NCBI GenBank assembly: GCA_030427705.1
Contig: JAUIBR010000051.1
Location: 1 to 45,989, forward strand
Origin: a bacterium
Lineage (GTDB): Bacteria > Myxococcota_A > Bradymonadia > Bradymonadales > Bradymonadaceae
DNA: 45,989 nucleotides
Reading direction: 5' to 3'
Shown: positions 1-7,599 of the stretch, piece after piece
Layout: each line of letters begins with the position of its first letter
Numbering within the stretch: the stretch's first letter is position 1
The notes under the pieces: model-generated
Told to the model about the DNA's origin: nothing
The model's database searches: none
Seen by the model: only the letters and a program-made list of their open reading frames with translations
Program-made: the position numbers and the translations under genes

Positions 1-963
1 GCCGGTATCTACGTCTTCAAGTTCCAACGCGCCCTGCGAATTGTAGTTGGTGTTCGCCGCCGTCAACGCTTGTCCACCCACGGTCAGATTGAAGGTCACA
101 TCAACGACTGGCACATCGACGTCGACGGTCCCGCCACTGGCCACGCCAGGGCAAGCACACACATTCGGCGTACCACCAACTCCGCATTCTGCTGGACCGT
201 CGCAGCCGCCACAATCAAGCGTTCCGCCGCAACCGTCATCGATGGTTCCACACTGCGCGCCCTGGGCGTCGCAGGTCGTCGGTTGACACACGCACATGCC
301 TTCTGCGCTACACAGTTCGCCGTCATCGCATCCACCACACGAGCTTCCACATACTGGGTCGGGTCCGCACTCGCGCTCGCCGCATTCAGGCGTGCAGCCG
401 GCGCTACAGCCGGTTGTATCGAATTGTTGGCAGTTATCGGAGCACGCCAGGTCGCCTGTGCCCAGTCCGAGGCTGCCACAGGTCGCGCCGCCAAGCGCGC
501 TTCCGTCACAAAGCTCGTTGTCGTCCAGTTCGCCGTTTCCGCAGGTTGCGACCGCGCCGCACATGGTCACATCGAACTCTGCACAGTTCGCGGAGCAGCC
601 GAGTGTTCCTGGACCATAACCAAGCGACTCACAAGTTGCGCCCGCAAGGTCGGTTCCATCACAGGTCTCTGGCGCCTCGACAGAATCGTCGCCGCAGCTT
701 TCTGGTGCCCCGCATGCTGAGCGGTCGTAATCGCTACAGTTGGTGCGGCAGCGAAGCTCTCCATCGCCCAAACCGAGACCTTCACAGGACTCACCGTCTA
801 GCGATGAACCGTCGCAGGTTTCGCCATCGTCGAGCGTACCGTTTCCGCAAACGGGGTCACCGTCCGGCTCCATCGATTTGGTCTTGGAGGTGTCGTTATC
901 CGCGCACGCGGCGGCGAAGAGGAAGGCGAGTAGGATAAGTAGATTTCGAAGTTTGCGATGCAT
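1..963 (-). CDS. Cys-rich repeat lipoprotein, 3' end beyond left edge
   Basis: An uninterrupted minus-strand frame of 321 codons opens at an ATG at 963 and is still open at base 1, so the protein is partial. The N-terminus MHRKLRNLLILLAFLFAAAC is a lipoprotein signal with lipobox AAAC, so the product should be lipid-anchored in the envelope. After it come three repeats of about 45 residues, each with the pattern CGNGxLDDxExCDGxxLxGxxC, then G-x-L-x-C-x3-C and a final Cys. A further Cys-rich stretch (CGGCDDGELC, CGGTLDCGGC) follows, then a Cys-free section beginning SGGTVDVDVPVVDVTFNLTV. Such disulfide-rich repeats are common in Myxococcota and Bradymonadales surface proteins; the function is unknown. 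The Shine-Dalgarno is weak (AGG about 9 nt before the ATG). The coding call is firm; the role is not. Confidence 0.82.
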   Translation of the reverse strand, partial: MHRKLRNLLILLAFLFAAACADNDTSKTKSMEPDGDPVCGNGTLDDGETCDGSSLDGESCEGLGLGDGELRCRTNCSDYDRSACGAPESCGDDSVEAPETCDGTDLAGATCESLGYGPGTLGCSANCAEFDVTMCGAVATCGNGELDDNELCDGSALGGATCGSLGLGTGDLACSDNCQQFDTTGCSAGCTPECGERECGPDPVCGSSCGGCDDGELCSAEGMCVCQPTTCDAQGAQCGTIDDGCGGTLDCGGCDGPAECGVGGTPNVCACPGVASGGTVDVDVPVVDVTFNLTVGGQALTAANTNYNSQGALELEDVDTG

Positions 964-1029
964 TGGGTCAACCTGACATTTCGAGTTGCCCCACTTTTAC
1001 TTAACGAAAGTACACGAGTCGTCTGAAAG

Positions 1030-1386
1030 GTTCTGAAGTTCTCGCGCTCGCTTCGCTCCCGCTCGGGGCTCAGTCGCTTTGCTCCTTCGGTTCTCGCGCT
1101 TCGCGCTCGGGGCTCAGTCGCTTTGCTCCTTCGGGGCTCGGCTGCTGCGCTTGCCTCGGGGCTCGCGCTTTGCGCTCGGTTTAGTTTGGAGTGAATTGGG
1201 ATTTTCGGTTTCATCGAACATTGAAACCGAGGGAGCGTAGCGACTGAGCCCCGAACGGAGCGAAGCGAACGTGAGCCCCGAGCAAGGCCGCAGGCCAAAG
1301 CGAGCCCCGAACGGAGCGAAGCGAACGTGAGCCCCGAGCGCGCAGCGCGAGCCCCGAGCGAAGCGAGCCCCGAGGCGAAGCCGACG
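1030..1386. repeat. GAGCGAAGCGAG-type interspersed repeat block
   Basis: The gap between the lipoprotein gene and the TROVE gene is filled with degenerate copies of short units such as GAGCGAAGCGAG, GAGCCCCGAGCG and their reverse complements (CTCGGGGCTC, TTCGCTCCTTCGG). The left half carries the reverse-complement orientation and the right half the forward one, so the block can form a large cruciform or RNA hairpin around 1190. It lies downstream of the TROVE stop and may end that transcript. Open frames across it on both strands are products of the repeat and are not called. Confidence 0.8.
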
Positions 1387-3129
1387 CTAAAAGCGTCGGA
1401 TCGCCTCGAGAACAGTTTGCTGATTCTCAGCGACCTTCGAGGTCTTCGAAGTCCGCTTCGACCGCCATGCTTCGACCTGCTTGAACGTATTGGTATCGAA
1501 ACCGGATACGAGCAAGACACCAGGCATATCGGCTGGCACTGGGACTGGGCTGTATGCTGCCAAGTTCCAAAGCACGACGTCGACATGACCGAACATGGCT
1601 CGGTACATGCGCAGTGCGATCTCCAGAGGAGGACCGCTTCGCTCGACGCCAAGCTTCTTTGCCAGCTTCGTGAGGTCACCCGGAATTGCGTCCGCTCCGC
1701 CTGCGGCGGGATGGAACTGCATATCCGAGAAGAACCACAAGCAATCTGGTGCCTGAACCTGGTCGCGATGCTTCATCAGCCATCGGATCAAGTCCATGAC
1801 GGCACCAAACACCTGCGTTCCACCCCAACCGCGGTGCAAAGGCTTCGCCTTCGTGAACGCCAATGGCGACCGATAATTCGTTCGCTGTGCGACGTGCAGG
1901 TACTTACCGTCCGAATAAGTCTTGAACGAATCGTCCGCAAACGATGCGCCCAGACCAGACGACTCGGACATCAAAGCCGTCAAGCAGATCGCGACATCCA
2001 TCGACGTCGAAGACGACAATGGGCCACCGACTTTGACCGACATCGAACCCGAGATATCGGCGATACCAAGGTGTCGACCATGCGGAAGCTTCTTTGCCAT
2101 CTTCTTGAAGATGACATCCAAAGGCGCCTCTGCATCAGGCACTGCGCGGTAAGCCGCGTAGACCTGGTGCGGCCAAATCTCGGCGAACGATCGCTCATGC
2201 GCCATCGACTCAAGCTGATGCGCCGTGAAGTCGTCACGCAGGAAGTTCCGCATATTTCGCATGAACGCCATATCACCCATCAAACCCTTCTGGTCCAAAA
2301 GGGCCTTCCAGATCTTATGGTTCCGCTTGGCCGCAAGGCCGTCGTCTTTTGCGTTCTTACCGAAGTGGCTGAACACCTGCTCCCAGGTTACGCGTGCGTC
2401 CTGGACCAACGATTTGAACTCAGCGTTATCAACGAACGACTTGTCCTTCGACCACAGAGCCTTTCGGTTCTGCGTGAGCTTCAACTCAAGCTCGTCCGCC
2501 AACTTCGCCCGCTTTCGTGAAGGAGCATGCAAATACTCGCCTACGGCAATAGGACTCTTCGCCTTATCGCCGAGTACATCCAGCTCATCCCGAACCATGT
2601 AGATGACGTCGCAAAGTCGCACATCCTCGTTCTTCATCGCGTACTTCATGAGCTGGTACTCGTCGAACGAAGTCAACGCGATAGCCATGCCCATCCGAGC
2701 TGCTGACGAAGGCTTACCAAGACCTAAGTTGTCGAAGTGCGTATAGAACGCGACCACGTCGTCAGGTCGATGCGACAAGCACATTGCGATGTATCGGACA
2801 GAGTCGTCGGTCATACCGTAGAGACCATCCAATATCGCAGGCACAAGCGAGCCTTGAACGCGGTTACCCTTGCCGTTCTTGGGGTCACGCATCCATGCGC
2901 CGTACTGCCACGCAAACCGAGGCTCGATCTCGTAGACCGCCATCAACGCATCCACCAAACGGAAGACCTCGTCACCCTGCGTCTGGTAGTAACCATCGGT
3001 GATGAGCGCCGAACCACACGTAAACGTAAGGTGCGTCTGTGGATCGATCTTTGAATAATCGTACGCAGATGCGCCCTCGTGGGTGCAGGTCATGTGCTTT
3101 CGAATTTTGAGCTTGTTTATCTTCTTCAT
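1387..3129 (-). CDS. rsr: TROVE domain protein (bacterial Ro60/Rsr ortholog)
   Basis: This 580-residue protein fits the Ro60/Rsr family, ring-shaped RNA-binding proteins that hold Y RNAs and misfolded RNAs and work in RNA quality control; family members are about 530-540 residues. The first ~345 residues are helical-repeat TROVE sequence (FRLVDALMAVYE, GNRVQGSLVPAILDGLYG, RLCDVIYMVRDEL). A von Willebrand A domain follows with an intact MIDAS: D-x-S-x-S at 358-362 (DISGS), Thr438 in GWGGTQ and Asp469 in FFSDMQ. The start is set at 3129 because GGAG lies 6 nt upstream; an in-frame ATG at 3144 has no such site. The gene lies about 100 bp downstream of two tRNA-like RNAs on the same strand behind a sigma54-type promoter, matching rsr/Y-RNA operons elsewhere. 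No rtcB or rtcA is in the window. The family call is strong; the symbol is by orthology. Confidence 0.88.
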   Translation of the reverse strand: MKKINKLKIRKHMTCTHEGASAYDYSKIDPQTHLTFTCGSALITDGYYQTQGDEVFRLVDALMAVYEIEPRFAWQYGAWMRDPKNGKGNRVQGSLVPAILDGLYGMTDDSVRYIAMCLSHRPDDVVAFYTHFDNLGLGKPSSAARMGMAIALTSFDEYQLMKYAMKNEDVRLCDVIYMVRDELDVLGDKAKSPIAVGEYLHAPSRKRAKLADELELKLTQNRKALWSKDKSFVDNAEFKSLVQDARVTWEQVFSHFGKNAKDDGLAAKRNHKIWKALLDQKGLMGDMAFMRNMRNFLRDDFTAHQLESMAHERSFAEIWPHQVYAAYRAVPDAEAPLDVIFKKMAKKLPHGRHLGIADISGSMSVKVGGPLSSSTSMDVAICLTALMSESSGLGASFADDSFKTYSDGKYLHVAQRTNYRSPLAFTKAKPLHRGWGGTQVFGAVMDLIRWLMKHRDQVQAPDCLWFFSDMQFHPAAGGADAIPGDLTKLAKKLGVERSGPPLEIALRMYRAMFGHVDVVLWNLAAYSPVPVPADMPGVLLVSGFDTNTFKQVEAWRSKRTSKTSKVAENQQTVLEAIRRF

Positions 3130-3142
3130 CTCAATCTCCGTC

Positions 3143-3229
3143 ATCTACGAGCGCACCGAGTAAAATCTACGAGCGCAGCGAGTAATATCTACGACCGAAG
3201 GGAGTAACCACGACGAGCGCAGCGAGTCT
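3143..3229. repeat. Short repeats between tRNA-like RNAs and rsr
   Basis: Four degenerate copies of a unit like CTACGAGCGCAGCGAGTAA occur in a row, the same family as the block at 1030-1386. They form the ~100-nt spacer between the second tRNA-like RNA and the TROVE start codon. Several GAGCGCAGCGAG-type units are self-complementary (GAGCGC/GCGCTC), so the spacer could form hairpins in the transcript and mark a processing or attenuation point. Confidence 0.7.
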
Positions 3230-3234
3230 TTTAG

Positions 3235-3334
3235 GGAGAGCCGCGGGAATCGAACCCGCCGGGCAACCGAGTGAAAGTCGAAGTAAGGCGTCTCGGTAAG
3301 TCAGACCCCAGGGCCCTCCACCTTGGGACTCTCC
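3235..3334 (-). ncRNA. tRNA-like RNA 2 with anticodon arm replaced (candidate Y RNA)
   Basis: Read on the minus strand, the RNA has an acceptor-like helix (GGAGAG with CTCTCC), a D-arm-like hairpin (CCC, loop AAGGTGGA with the GG pair, GGG) and a T arm with a tRNA-like loop (GCGGG, TTCGATT, CCCGC). Between the D and T arms no 7-nt anticodon loop can be drawn. Instead GGGC/GCCC encloses an insert at 3274-3309 that is 30 of 36 positions identical to one in the neighbouring RNA. Inside it a hairpin GTCT/AGAC (3290-3306) has a 9-nt loop beginning GACTTA. An alternative pairing ACCGAG/CTCGGT is also possible. No encoded CCA is present. The position just before a TROVE gene suggests a Y-type RNA of the tRNA-mimicking YrlA kind. 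It could also be a decayed tRNA, but the conserved insert argues against simple decay. Confidence 0.72.
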
Positions 3335-3339
3335 AAATC

Positions 3340-3451
3340 GACTGACGAGACAGGACTCGAACCTGCAACCACCGGCACCTAAAGCGAAGTAAGACGTCCA
3401 GCTAAGTCGGACCCCGGAACGGTGCTCTACCAATTGAGCTACTCGCCAGTC
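3340..3451 (-). ncRNA. tRNA-like RNA 1 with anticodon arm replaced (candidate Y RNA)
   Basis: On the minus strand a 10-bp closing helix (GACTGGCGAG with CTCGTCAGTC, one G-U pair) contains a normal 7-bp acceptor. It is followed by TA at positions 8 and 9, a D arm GCTC-AATTGGTA-GAGC, and a T arm GCAGG-TTCGAGT-CCTGT. The anticodon position is a stem ACCG/CGGT enclosing about 45 nt. The insert (3381-3415) matches the one in the adjacent RNA, and its hairpin is GTCC/GGAC here against GTCT/AGAC there, a compensatory change that supports a selected RNA fold. The 5' end lies 2 nt downstream of the start predicted for the sigma54-type promoter (3453), so it may be a primary transcript end. The insert contains GGTCCGA, a string also found in vertebrate Y RNAs at the Ro-binding helix; 7 nt may be coincidence. 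Only 5 nt separate it from RNA 2. Confidence 0.75.
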
Positions 3452-3463
3452 ACACCAACCCAT

Positions 3464-3481
3464 TGCTAACGGCGTGCCAAC
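3464..3481 (-). promoter_or_regulatory. Candidate sigma54 (RpoN) promoter for the tRNA-like RNAs and rsr
   Basis: The minus strand reads TTGGCACGCCGTTAGCA. The -24 element TTGGCACG is a full match to the RpoN consensus, GG and GC are exactly 10 nt apart, and the -12 element is TAGCA against TTGCA. The expected start is at 3453, two nt before the first tRNA-like RNA, with G as first base. In Salmonella the rsr-yrl-rtcBA operon uses sigma54 with the activator RtcR, so promoter type and cargo agree. Confidence 0.7.
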
Positions 3482-3517
3482 TTTGGTGGATCTAATGATT
3501 TCAATGGTTTACGTTTG

Positions 3518-3563
3518 TGGCGATGTCGCCAATGTATCTTGAGGTATATGCTGGATATCTCAA
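3518..3563. promoter_or_regulatory. Two palindromes upstream of the sigma54 promoter (possible enhancer sites)
   Basis: Two dyads lie about 65-110 bp upstream of the predicted start. TGGCGA-TG-TCGCCA at 3518-3531 has perfect 6-bp arms. TTGAGGTAT with ATATCTCAA at 3539-3563 has 9-bp arms with one mismatch. The distance and dyad symmetry suit binding sites for a sigma54 enhancer-binding protein such as RtcR. No regulator gene is adjacent, so assignment to RtcR is inference. Confidence 0.45.
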
Positions 3564-3606
3564 AAGATAGGCGGCTCAGGGTGGAATTCACAGACGGCGC
3601 AGACAA

Positions 3607-3736
3607 CCACAGACGAGCACAGACTTCTTTTCAATACGTCATAAGCCACGTCGCAATTCTAGAGTTGTGAGGTGTCGAATGCCGTCGCGAAAGAAGATTT
3701 CTGTGCGTTTCTGTGTAGCGTCTGTGCTGTCTGTGG
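3607..3736. repeat. Long imperfect inverted repeat downstream of the GT51 gene
   Basis: CCACAGACGAGCACAGAC at 3607-3624 is matched in inverted orientation by GTCTGTGCTGTCTGTGG at 3720-3736, with one base extra in one arm. A second, weaker pair lies inside (CTTCTTTTC and GAAAGAAG). The element lies 40 bp past the stop of the minus-strand gene at 3777 and could fold as a large hairpin in its transcript. No T tract is seen, so a terminator role is uncertain; a small non-coding mobile repeat is the alternative. Confidence 0.55.
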
Positions 3737-3776
3737 ACTGTGTTTCCCAACAGCCAATAGCCAACAGCTAACAGCC

Positions 3777-6506
3777 CTAATCCAACAGGTTCAACGGAAT
3801 CGGTTCGAACTTCTTGGTTGGTTCCGCTTTCTGAGGCGCAATGTACTTGCCGTTTTTATCCCACTCCAGGATGTACGGCTTCTCGGCCTCGGCGACGTCT
3901 TTGGTGAGCATGCCTTCGTCGATCAGGCGTTGGTACATCAGCTCGAAACGCTCTTTCCACCAGCCAGAGTTTGGAGACTTTTTGCGCTCGATGACCTTGG
4001 CGCCGTACCACGGAGCGGGCTTTAGCATGGAAAGGAAGATGGCTTCTTTGGCGGTCAGATTCCGCGCGTCTTTCTGGAAGTAGTAACGCGCGGCCGGGCC
4101 GATACCGTAGATGTCCGGGCCGAATTCGATGCAGTTTAAATACAGCTCCAAGATGCGGTCGCGGCTGATCGTCTCGATGATTCGCCATGAGATAATGGCC
4201 TCTTTCAGCTTCCTGGCGAGCGTCTTGTCACGGGACAGAAAGAGGTTTTTGACCAGCTGTTGGGTAATGGTGCTGCCGCCATAGACAAAGCGACCACGCT
4301 CCAAATTCAGACGCATGGCCTTCTTGATGAGGCTGAGGCTTATCGCAGGCGCTTTGTAGAACAGCATCTGCTCACTCAAGTACATCGCGCCACCGACGTA
4401 CGACGGCATCTCGTTCAACGGCACATAATCCGCGGTTCCGGGACCGACATAGATGGTGACGTTTTCGGGGTCGCTGACGCCTTCGTCGTGCACCTTCTTC
4501 ACGAATGGGCGATTCAGCCAATACACGTCACCACGGGTCGTCGGGTCATAGTCATCAGGGAATCCGTTGACTGATTTATGTGGTCCCGTTGGCGCGACAG
4601 CCTTGATGGTCATTTCGGGCCAGAACTTCTTTTTGACGTTCAGCTCTTTGATCTCGCAGATGTCTTCATAGTCCTCAAACCCAAGACGCAGCGCCCGCGG
4701 CCGGTAGATTGGAAGTTTGAAATAGACGGACGGAGCGAACTCCTCGCCCTCGAGCTTTGCCCTTTTGTACGGCCCGAAGAGTGCGCGCGGGAATGCCAGG
4801 AAGAAGTCCTGACAATCCATCGGCTCGACCTCGGCGCGGAACACAAACGTCGTGTCCAACGGCACGTCCAGAACCTCGGCCGAGTAGTTGGCTGTGAGCT
4901 TTGCCTTCTTCAGCACACCATTCGTAATGCGAAATTCATTGATGGCGGGCTGCCAGGCGAACTCCGCTTCGGTGCTTACGTCGATATCGGTCTGTGGGTC
5001 ATCTGAGACGCCCTCAAGGTCGATGACCCCATCTTGCCATTTGAAATCAAACGAGCCGCTCGCTGTGTCCAACGGTCCGGCCGAGCCCGCGCCACGTGGC
5101 AAACCGAAGAGCGTGAACTGACCAGATACGATGCCGCCAACACGTCCGCTTGTACCGCGGCTGGGCAGTTTCGAGCGCTCCTTGGGCATGCCGGGTATCT
5201 TCTCTAGATTGACGTCGTCCACCTCGATTCGCAGATATTTGGGCACGGTCTGCCCTGGCACCAGCACAGCCTCGGCCGAAAATGTACCTTCTGCGGTCTC
5301 ACCAAATGCGCGGAAACGGCCTTCTTTGGCCGTCGCATCGAATCGCTCCAAGAGAGTGAGTTTCGTGTATGTATCGGGTTCTTCGCCTTCCAGGTTCACG
5401 GCCGCCTTGACCCGCTTGAACTGAAGGTCCGAGCGTTCGATCAGCGCGACAACACGGTCGACGGCCGACGGCCCGCCACCCGAGATCGAACCTCCGCCAC
5501 CGCCGCCGGGCGCAGACGAAACTAGCTCCTTCGCGACGTTTGCAATCTCGCGAATCTGTCCACGCTTCTTGGGCGTCGTCAGGAAAGCTGCATCAACCAC
5601 TGTTAGCTTGAGCCCACCGTCTTGATTGATGCCTGCGAGGGTTTTTGGGATGTCCGCCGAGATTGCCGGAGCATCGCTGCTGCCCACTCGGCCCGAGAAA
5701 TAGTCGAGCTCAACGTCGACCGTGCGATTCTTCAGGTTGCCGGTGCCTCGGATCGAGCCCAATCGCAAAGCGGCCGTTTCTTTATCTTCGTAGCTGAACA
5801 ACGGACGATCCGTGTCCGGATGCCGGAACTCAAAGGTCGCCTTCCCCGTTGCCACTTCCAATTGAAATGCGAGCTGTGCTTCAACAGATGCCTGCAGGGC
5901 TTCGGGAAGCTTGTCGAGCAGGGGTTTGGCCGCAACAGTCGTTTCGAAATCCAGCATGCCGTCATCGATAGACACAGAGGCTTCCTCGGTTGAAACCGAG
6001 AGAACCTTCCGTTCGCCGCTGACGACATTGAGCTGTGCGCCGTCCACCTCAACCGCCGGCGGATCTGCCAAAAGCCGCTCTACAAATCCCTGACGCGCAG
6101 ACGGCTTTTTGTTTGGCTGTTTTGGATCTTCAACCGCGCTCTCTTCCCTGTTTTTAGCTGCTTCAGCGAGGTCGACTTCGACTTGGAAGTTCTTGAGTTT
6201 GATGGCTTCGAGGCGAGGATCGTTGGCGATGATCGAATCGATGGAGACGACCACGATCACCTCATCGGTGGTCAGCTTCACGCCACGTTTCGGGTCATGA
6301 ACGTTTAGCCCCTTGATCTCAAATCGTTTTCCGAAGCCCGCGTTGAACTCAGACCATTGTGCATCGATACCTCGCCGATCGAGCCGTTCTTTGAGCTGAG
6401 TCTCGACGGTATCCCGCACCATAGACGGGCCGAGCATGGCCGCAGCTACGCCCAGCGCGACCAGCGTCAACAGCATCCCCAGTGCGATTTTCTTTCCGCG
6501 AGACAT
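3777..6506 (-). CDS. AsmA-like protein fused to a GT51 peptidoglycan glycosyltransferase
   Basis: A 909-residue protein. An N-terminal membrane anchor (about residues 5-27) is followed by a long periplasmic beta-rich region resembling AsmA-type proteins (RFEIKGLNVHDP, EAIKLKNFQVEVDL). A glycine-rich linker lies near residue 345 and a GT51 domain in the last ~250 residues. GT51 signatures are GGSTITQQLVKN (743-754), the basic-acidic helix ARKLKEA.., and ILELYLNCIEFG with YG and AARYYF. The first motif is diverged: SEQMLFYKAP replaces the usual EDxxFxxHxG, keeping the catalytic Glu (residue 712) and the Phe but losing Asp and His. GT51 enzymes polymerise lipid II glycan strands outside the inner membrane; no transpeptidase domain is present. 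AsmA-like proteins are linked to lipid transport and envelope assembly, so the fusion may couple glycan synthesis to the outer envelope. Domain calls are firm; activity is likely but unproven. Confidence 0.85.
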   Translation of the reverse strand: MSRGKKIALGMLLTLVALGVAAAMLGPSMVRDTVETQLKERLDRRGIDAQWSEFNAGFGKRFEIKGLNVHDPKRGVKLTTDEVIVVVSIDSIIANDPRLEAIKLKNFQVEVDLAEAAKNREESAVEDPKQPNKKPSARQGFVERLLADPPAVEVDGAQLNVVSGERKVLSVSTEEASVSIDDGMLDFETTVAAKPLLDKLPEALQASVEAQLAFQLEVATGKATFEFRHPDTDRPLFSYEDKETAALRLGSIRGTGNLKNRTVDVELDYFSGRVGSSDAPAISADIPKTLAGINQDGGLKLTVVDAAFLTTPKKRGQIREIANVAKELVSSAPGGGGGGSISGGGPSAVDRVVALIERSDLQFKRVKAAVNLEGEEPDTYTKLTLLERFDATAKEGRFRAFGETAEGTFSAEAVLVPGQTVPKYLRIEVDDVNLEKIPGMPKERSKLPSRGTSGRVGGIVSGQFTLFGLPRGAGSAGPLDTASGSFDFKWQDGVIDLEGVSDDPQTDIDVSTEAEFAWQPAINEFRITNGVLKKAKLTANYSAEVLDVPLDTTFVFRAEVEPMDCQDFFLAFPRALFGPYKRAKLEGEEFAPSVYFKLPIYRPRALRLGFEDYEDICEIKELNVKKKFWPEMTIKAVAPTGPHKSVNGFPDDYDPTTRGDVYWLNRPFVKKVHDEGVSDPENVTIYVGPGTADYVPLNEMPSYVGGAMYLSEQMLFYKAPAISLSLIKKAMRLNLERGRFVYGGSTITQQLVKNLFLSRDKTLARKLKEAIISWRIIETISRDRILELYLNCIEFGPDIYGIGPAARYYFQKDARNLTAKEAIFLSMLKPAPWYGAKVIERKKSPNSGWWKERFELMYQRLIDEGMLTKDVAEAEKPYILEWDKNGKYIAPQKAEPTKKFEPIPLNLLD

Positions 6507-6520
6507 ACGGGGCTGAGCCT

Positions 6521-6537
6521 ACCCCAGCTAGCGGGGT
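6521..6537 (-). terminator. Possible hairpin after the esterase lipoprotein gene
   Basis: ACCCC-AGCTAGC-GGGGT forms a 5-bp GC-rich hairpin 32 bp past the stop of the minus-strand gene ending at 6570 and 15 bp before the next start. There is no T run, so it is a weak terminator candidate. Confidence 0.3.
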
Positions 6538-6569
6538 GTGTCAGGTTTCTCGGTCGCGTCGGCGAGTTC

Positions 6570-7550
6570 TTACTTACTGTGCGTCAGAAGCCAGGTGTAA
6601 ATGTCGTGGCCCGCACTGAGGTCGTATGTCCGAGACCAGGAATTGTGGCCCACACCGGGATAGATCGTGAGTTTGGCTTCTTTGCGTGGAGGCATTGGGC
6701 ACGCGATAATATTGTTCATCGGGTTAATAGTGCCGTTAACTGGCACGGTTGGATCCGCGTCACCATGGAATCCCCAAATCGCAACTTTGCCCAGTTCGCA
6801 GCCTGCATTATTCCAGGCGCTGTTTCCGTTGCCCGCGATGGGAACCGCCGCTGCAGCGCGGGTATCGGTGTCTTGCCCCAGATAGTTCCAAAGCCCGATT
6901 CCGCCGCAGCTCAATCCAGTCAGGTAGATGCGACTCTCATCAACATCGTAGTTGCTGACGGCGAATTCAATGAACGTTCGGATCTCCGCAGGAGAATGGC
7001 ATCCGTCGCCAGGGTGTTGTGGCGAGAGCACGATGAATGGTCGGTCTGATGGCCATTGGTCGCGATCGATGTAGCGTGGCGGTCCATTGCTTAGGACCTT
7101 GCCTAACTCAGTGTCACCGTTCCCGTTCTCACCCACGCCATGGAAGAAAACCAATAGCGGAAACTGAGTCGTATTGCCGTAGCCAACAGGCAAGTACTCA
7201 TGGAAACCCTGCGTGGCGTCGGTTGAACCGAGCGGACGTGCGGTTTGACGTTCACTTGAGGGCCCGTCGGGCAGACCCGGAGGAAGGTCTGGCGGCATAT
7301 CTTGGGCCATGTCTGCCATATCGCTGCCGCCATCCATACTCATATCGGCCACGTTGTTAACGTTGTTCGAATTGTTGGCGTTGTTAACGTTGTTAACGTT
7401 GTTGACGTTGTTTGAATTGTTGACGTTGTTGACGTTGTTAACGTTATTGATGTTGTTAACGTTGTTGGCGTTATTGGATGCCGAGTCGTCTTCGCTGCTG
7501 CACGCAACGAGACCCATCGCCAATATAAGCGGGACCAACCGAGTTCTCAT
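6570..7550 (-). CDS. Lipoprotein alpha/beta hydrolase with Asn-rich linker
   Basis: A 326-residue lipoprotein with signal MRTRLVPLILAMGLVAC (lipobox LVAC). It is followed by about 45 residues of NNA/NNV/NNS triplets and an acidic Met/Asp stretch, which together form a flexible tether. The rest is an alpha/beta-hydrolase of the predicted peptidase/esterase type: oxyanion region FFHGVGENGNG, nucleophile elbow GLSCGG (GxSxG), acid in HGDADPTVP and catalytic His in GVGHNSW. It should cleave an ester or peptide substrate at the cell surface or in the periplasm; the substrate is unknown. A Shine-Dalgarno GGAG lies about 7 nt before the ATG. The linker is coded by near-perfect 9-bp AAC-AAC-GTN repeats, expected to vary in length between strains. 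Confidence 0.85.
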   Translation of the reverse strand: MRTRLVPLILAMGLVACSSEDDSASNNANNVNNINNVNNVNNVNNSNNVNNVNNVNNANNSNNVNNVADMSMDGGSDMADMAQDMPPDLPPGLPDGPSSERQTARPLGSTDATQGFHEYLPVGYGNTTQFPLLVFFHGVGENGNGDTELGKVLSNGPPRYIDRDQWPSDRPFIVLSPQHPGDGCHSPAEIRTFIEFAVSNYDVDESRIYLTGLSCGGIGLWNYLGQDTDTRAAAAVPIAGNGNSAWNNAGCELGKVAIWGFHGDADPTVPVNGTINPMNNIIACPMPPRKEAKLTIYPGVGHNSWSRTYDLSAGHDIYTWLLTHSK

Positions 7551-7599
7551 TGAGTATCTCCATGTTGTGAGTGTTGAGGATACGCTACGCGGTGGTCAC

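Noticed and set aside
798-1679. 293-residue minus-strand frame across the repeat block
   Set aside because: It is repeat-derived and overlaps both the lipoprotein gene and the TROVE gene in other frames.
1327-2520. 397-residue plus-strand frame opposite the TROVE gene
   Set aside because: It is a shadow of a well-supported gene with no recognisable domain.
3340-3451. Calling this element a functional tRNA
   Set aside because: No 7-nt anticodon loop fits without assuming an undocumented intron; the insert is shared with the neighbouring RNA, so a tRNA-like RNA is the better call.
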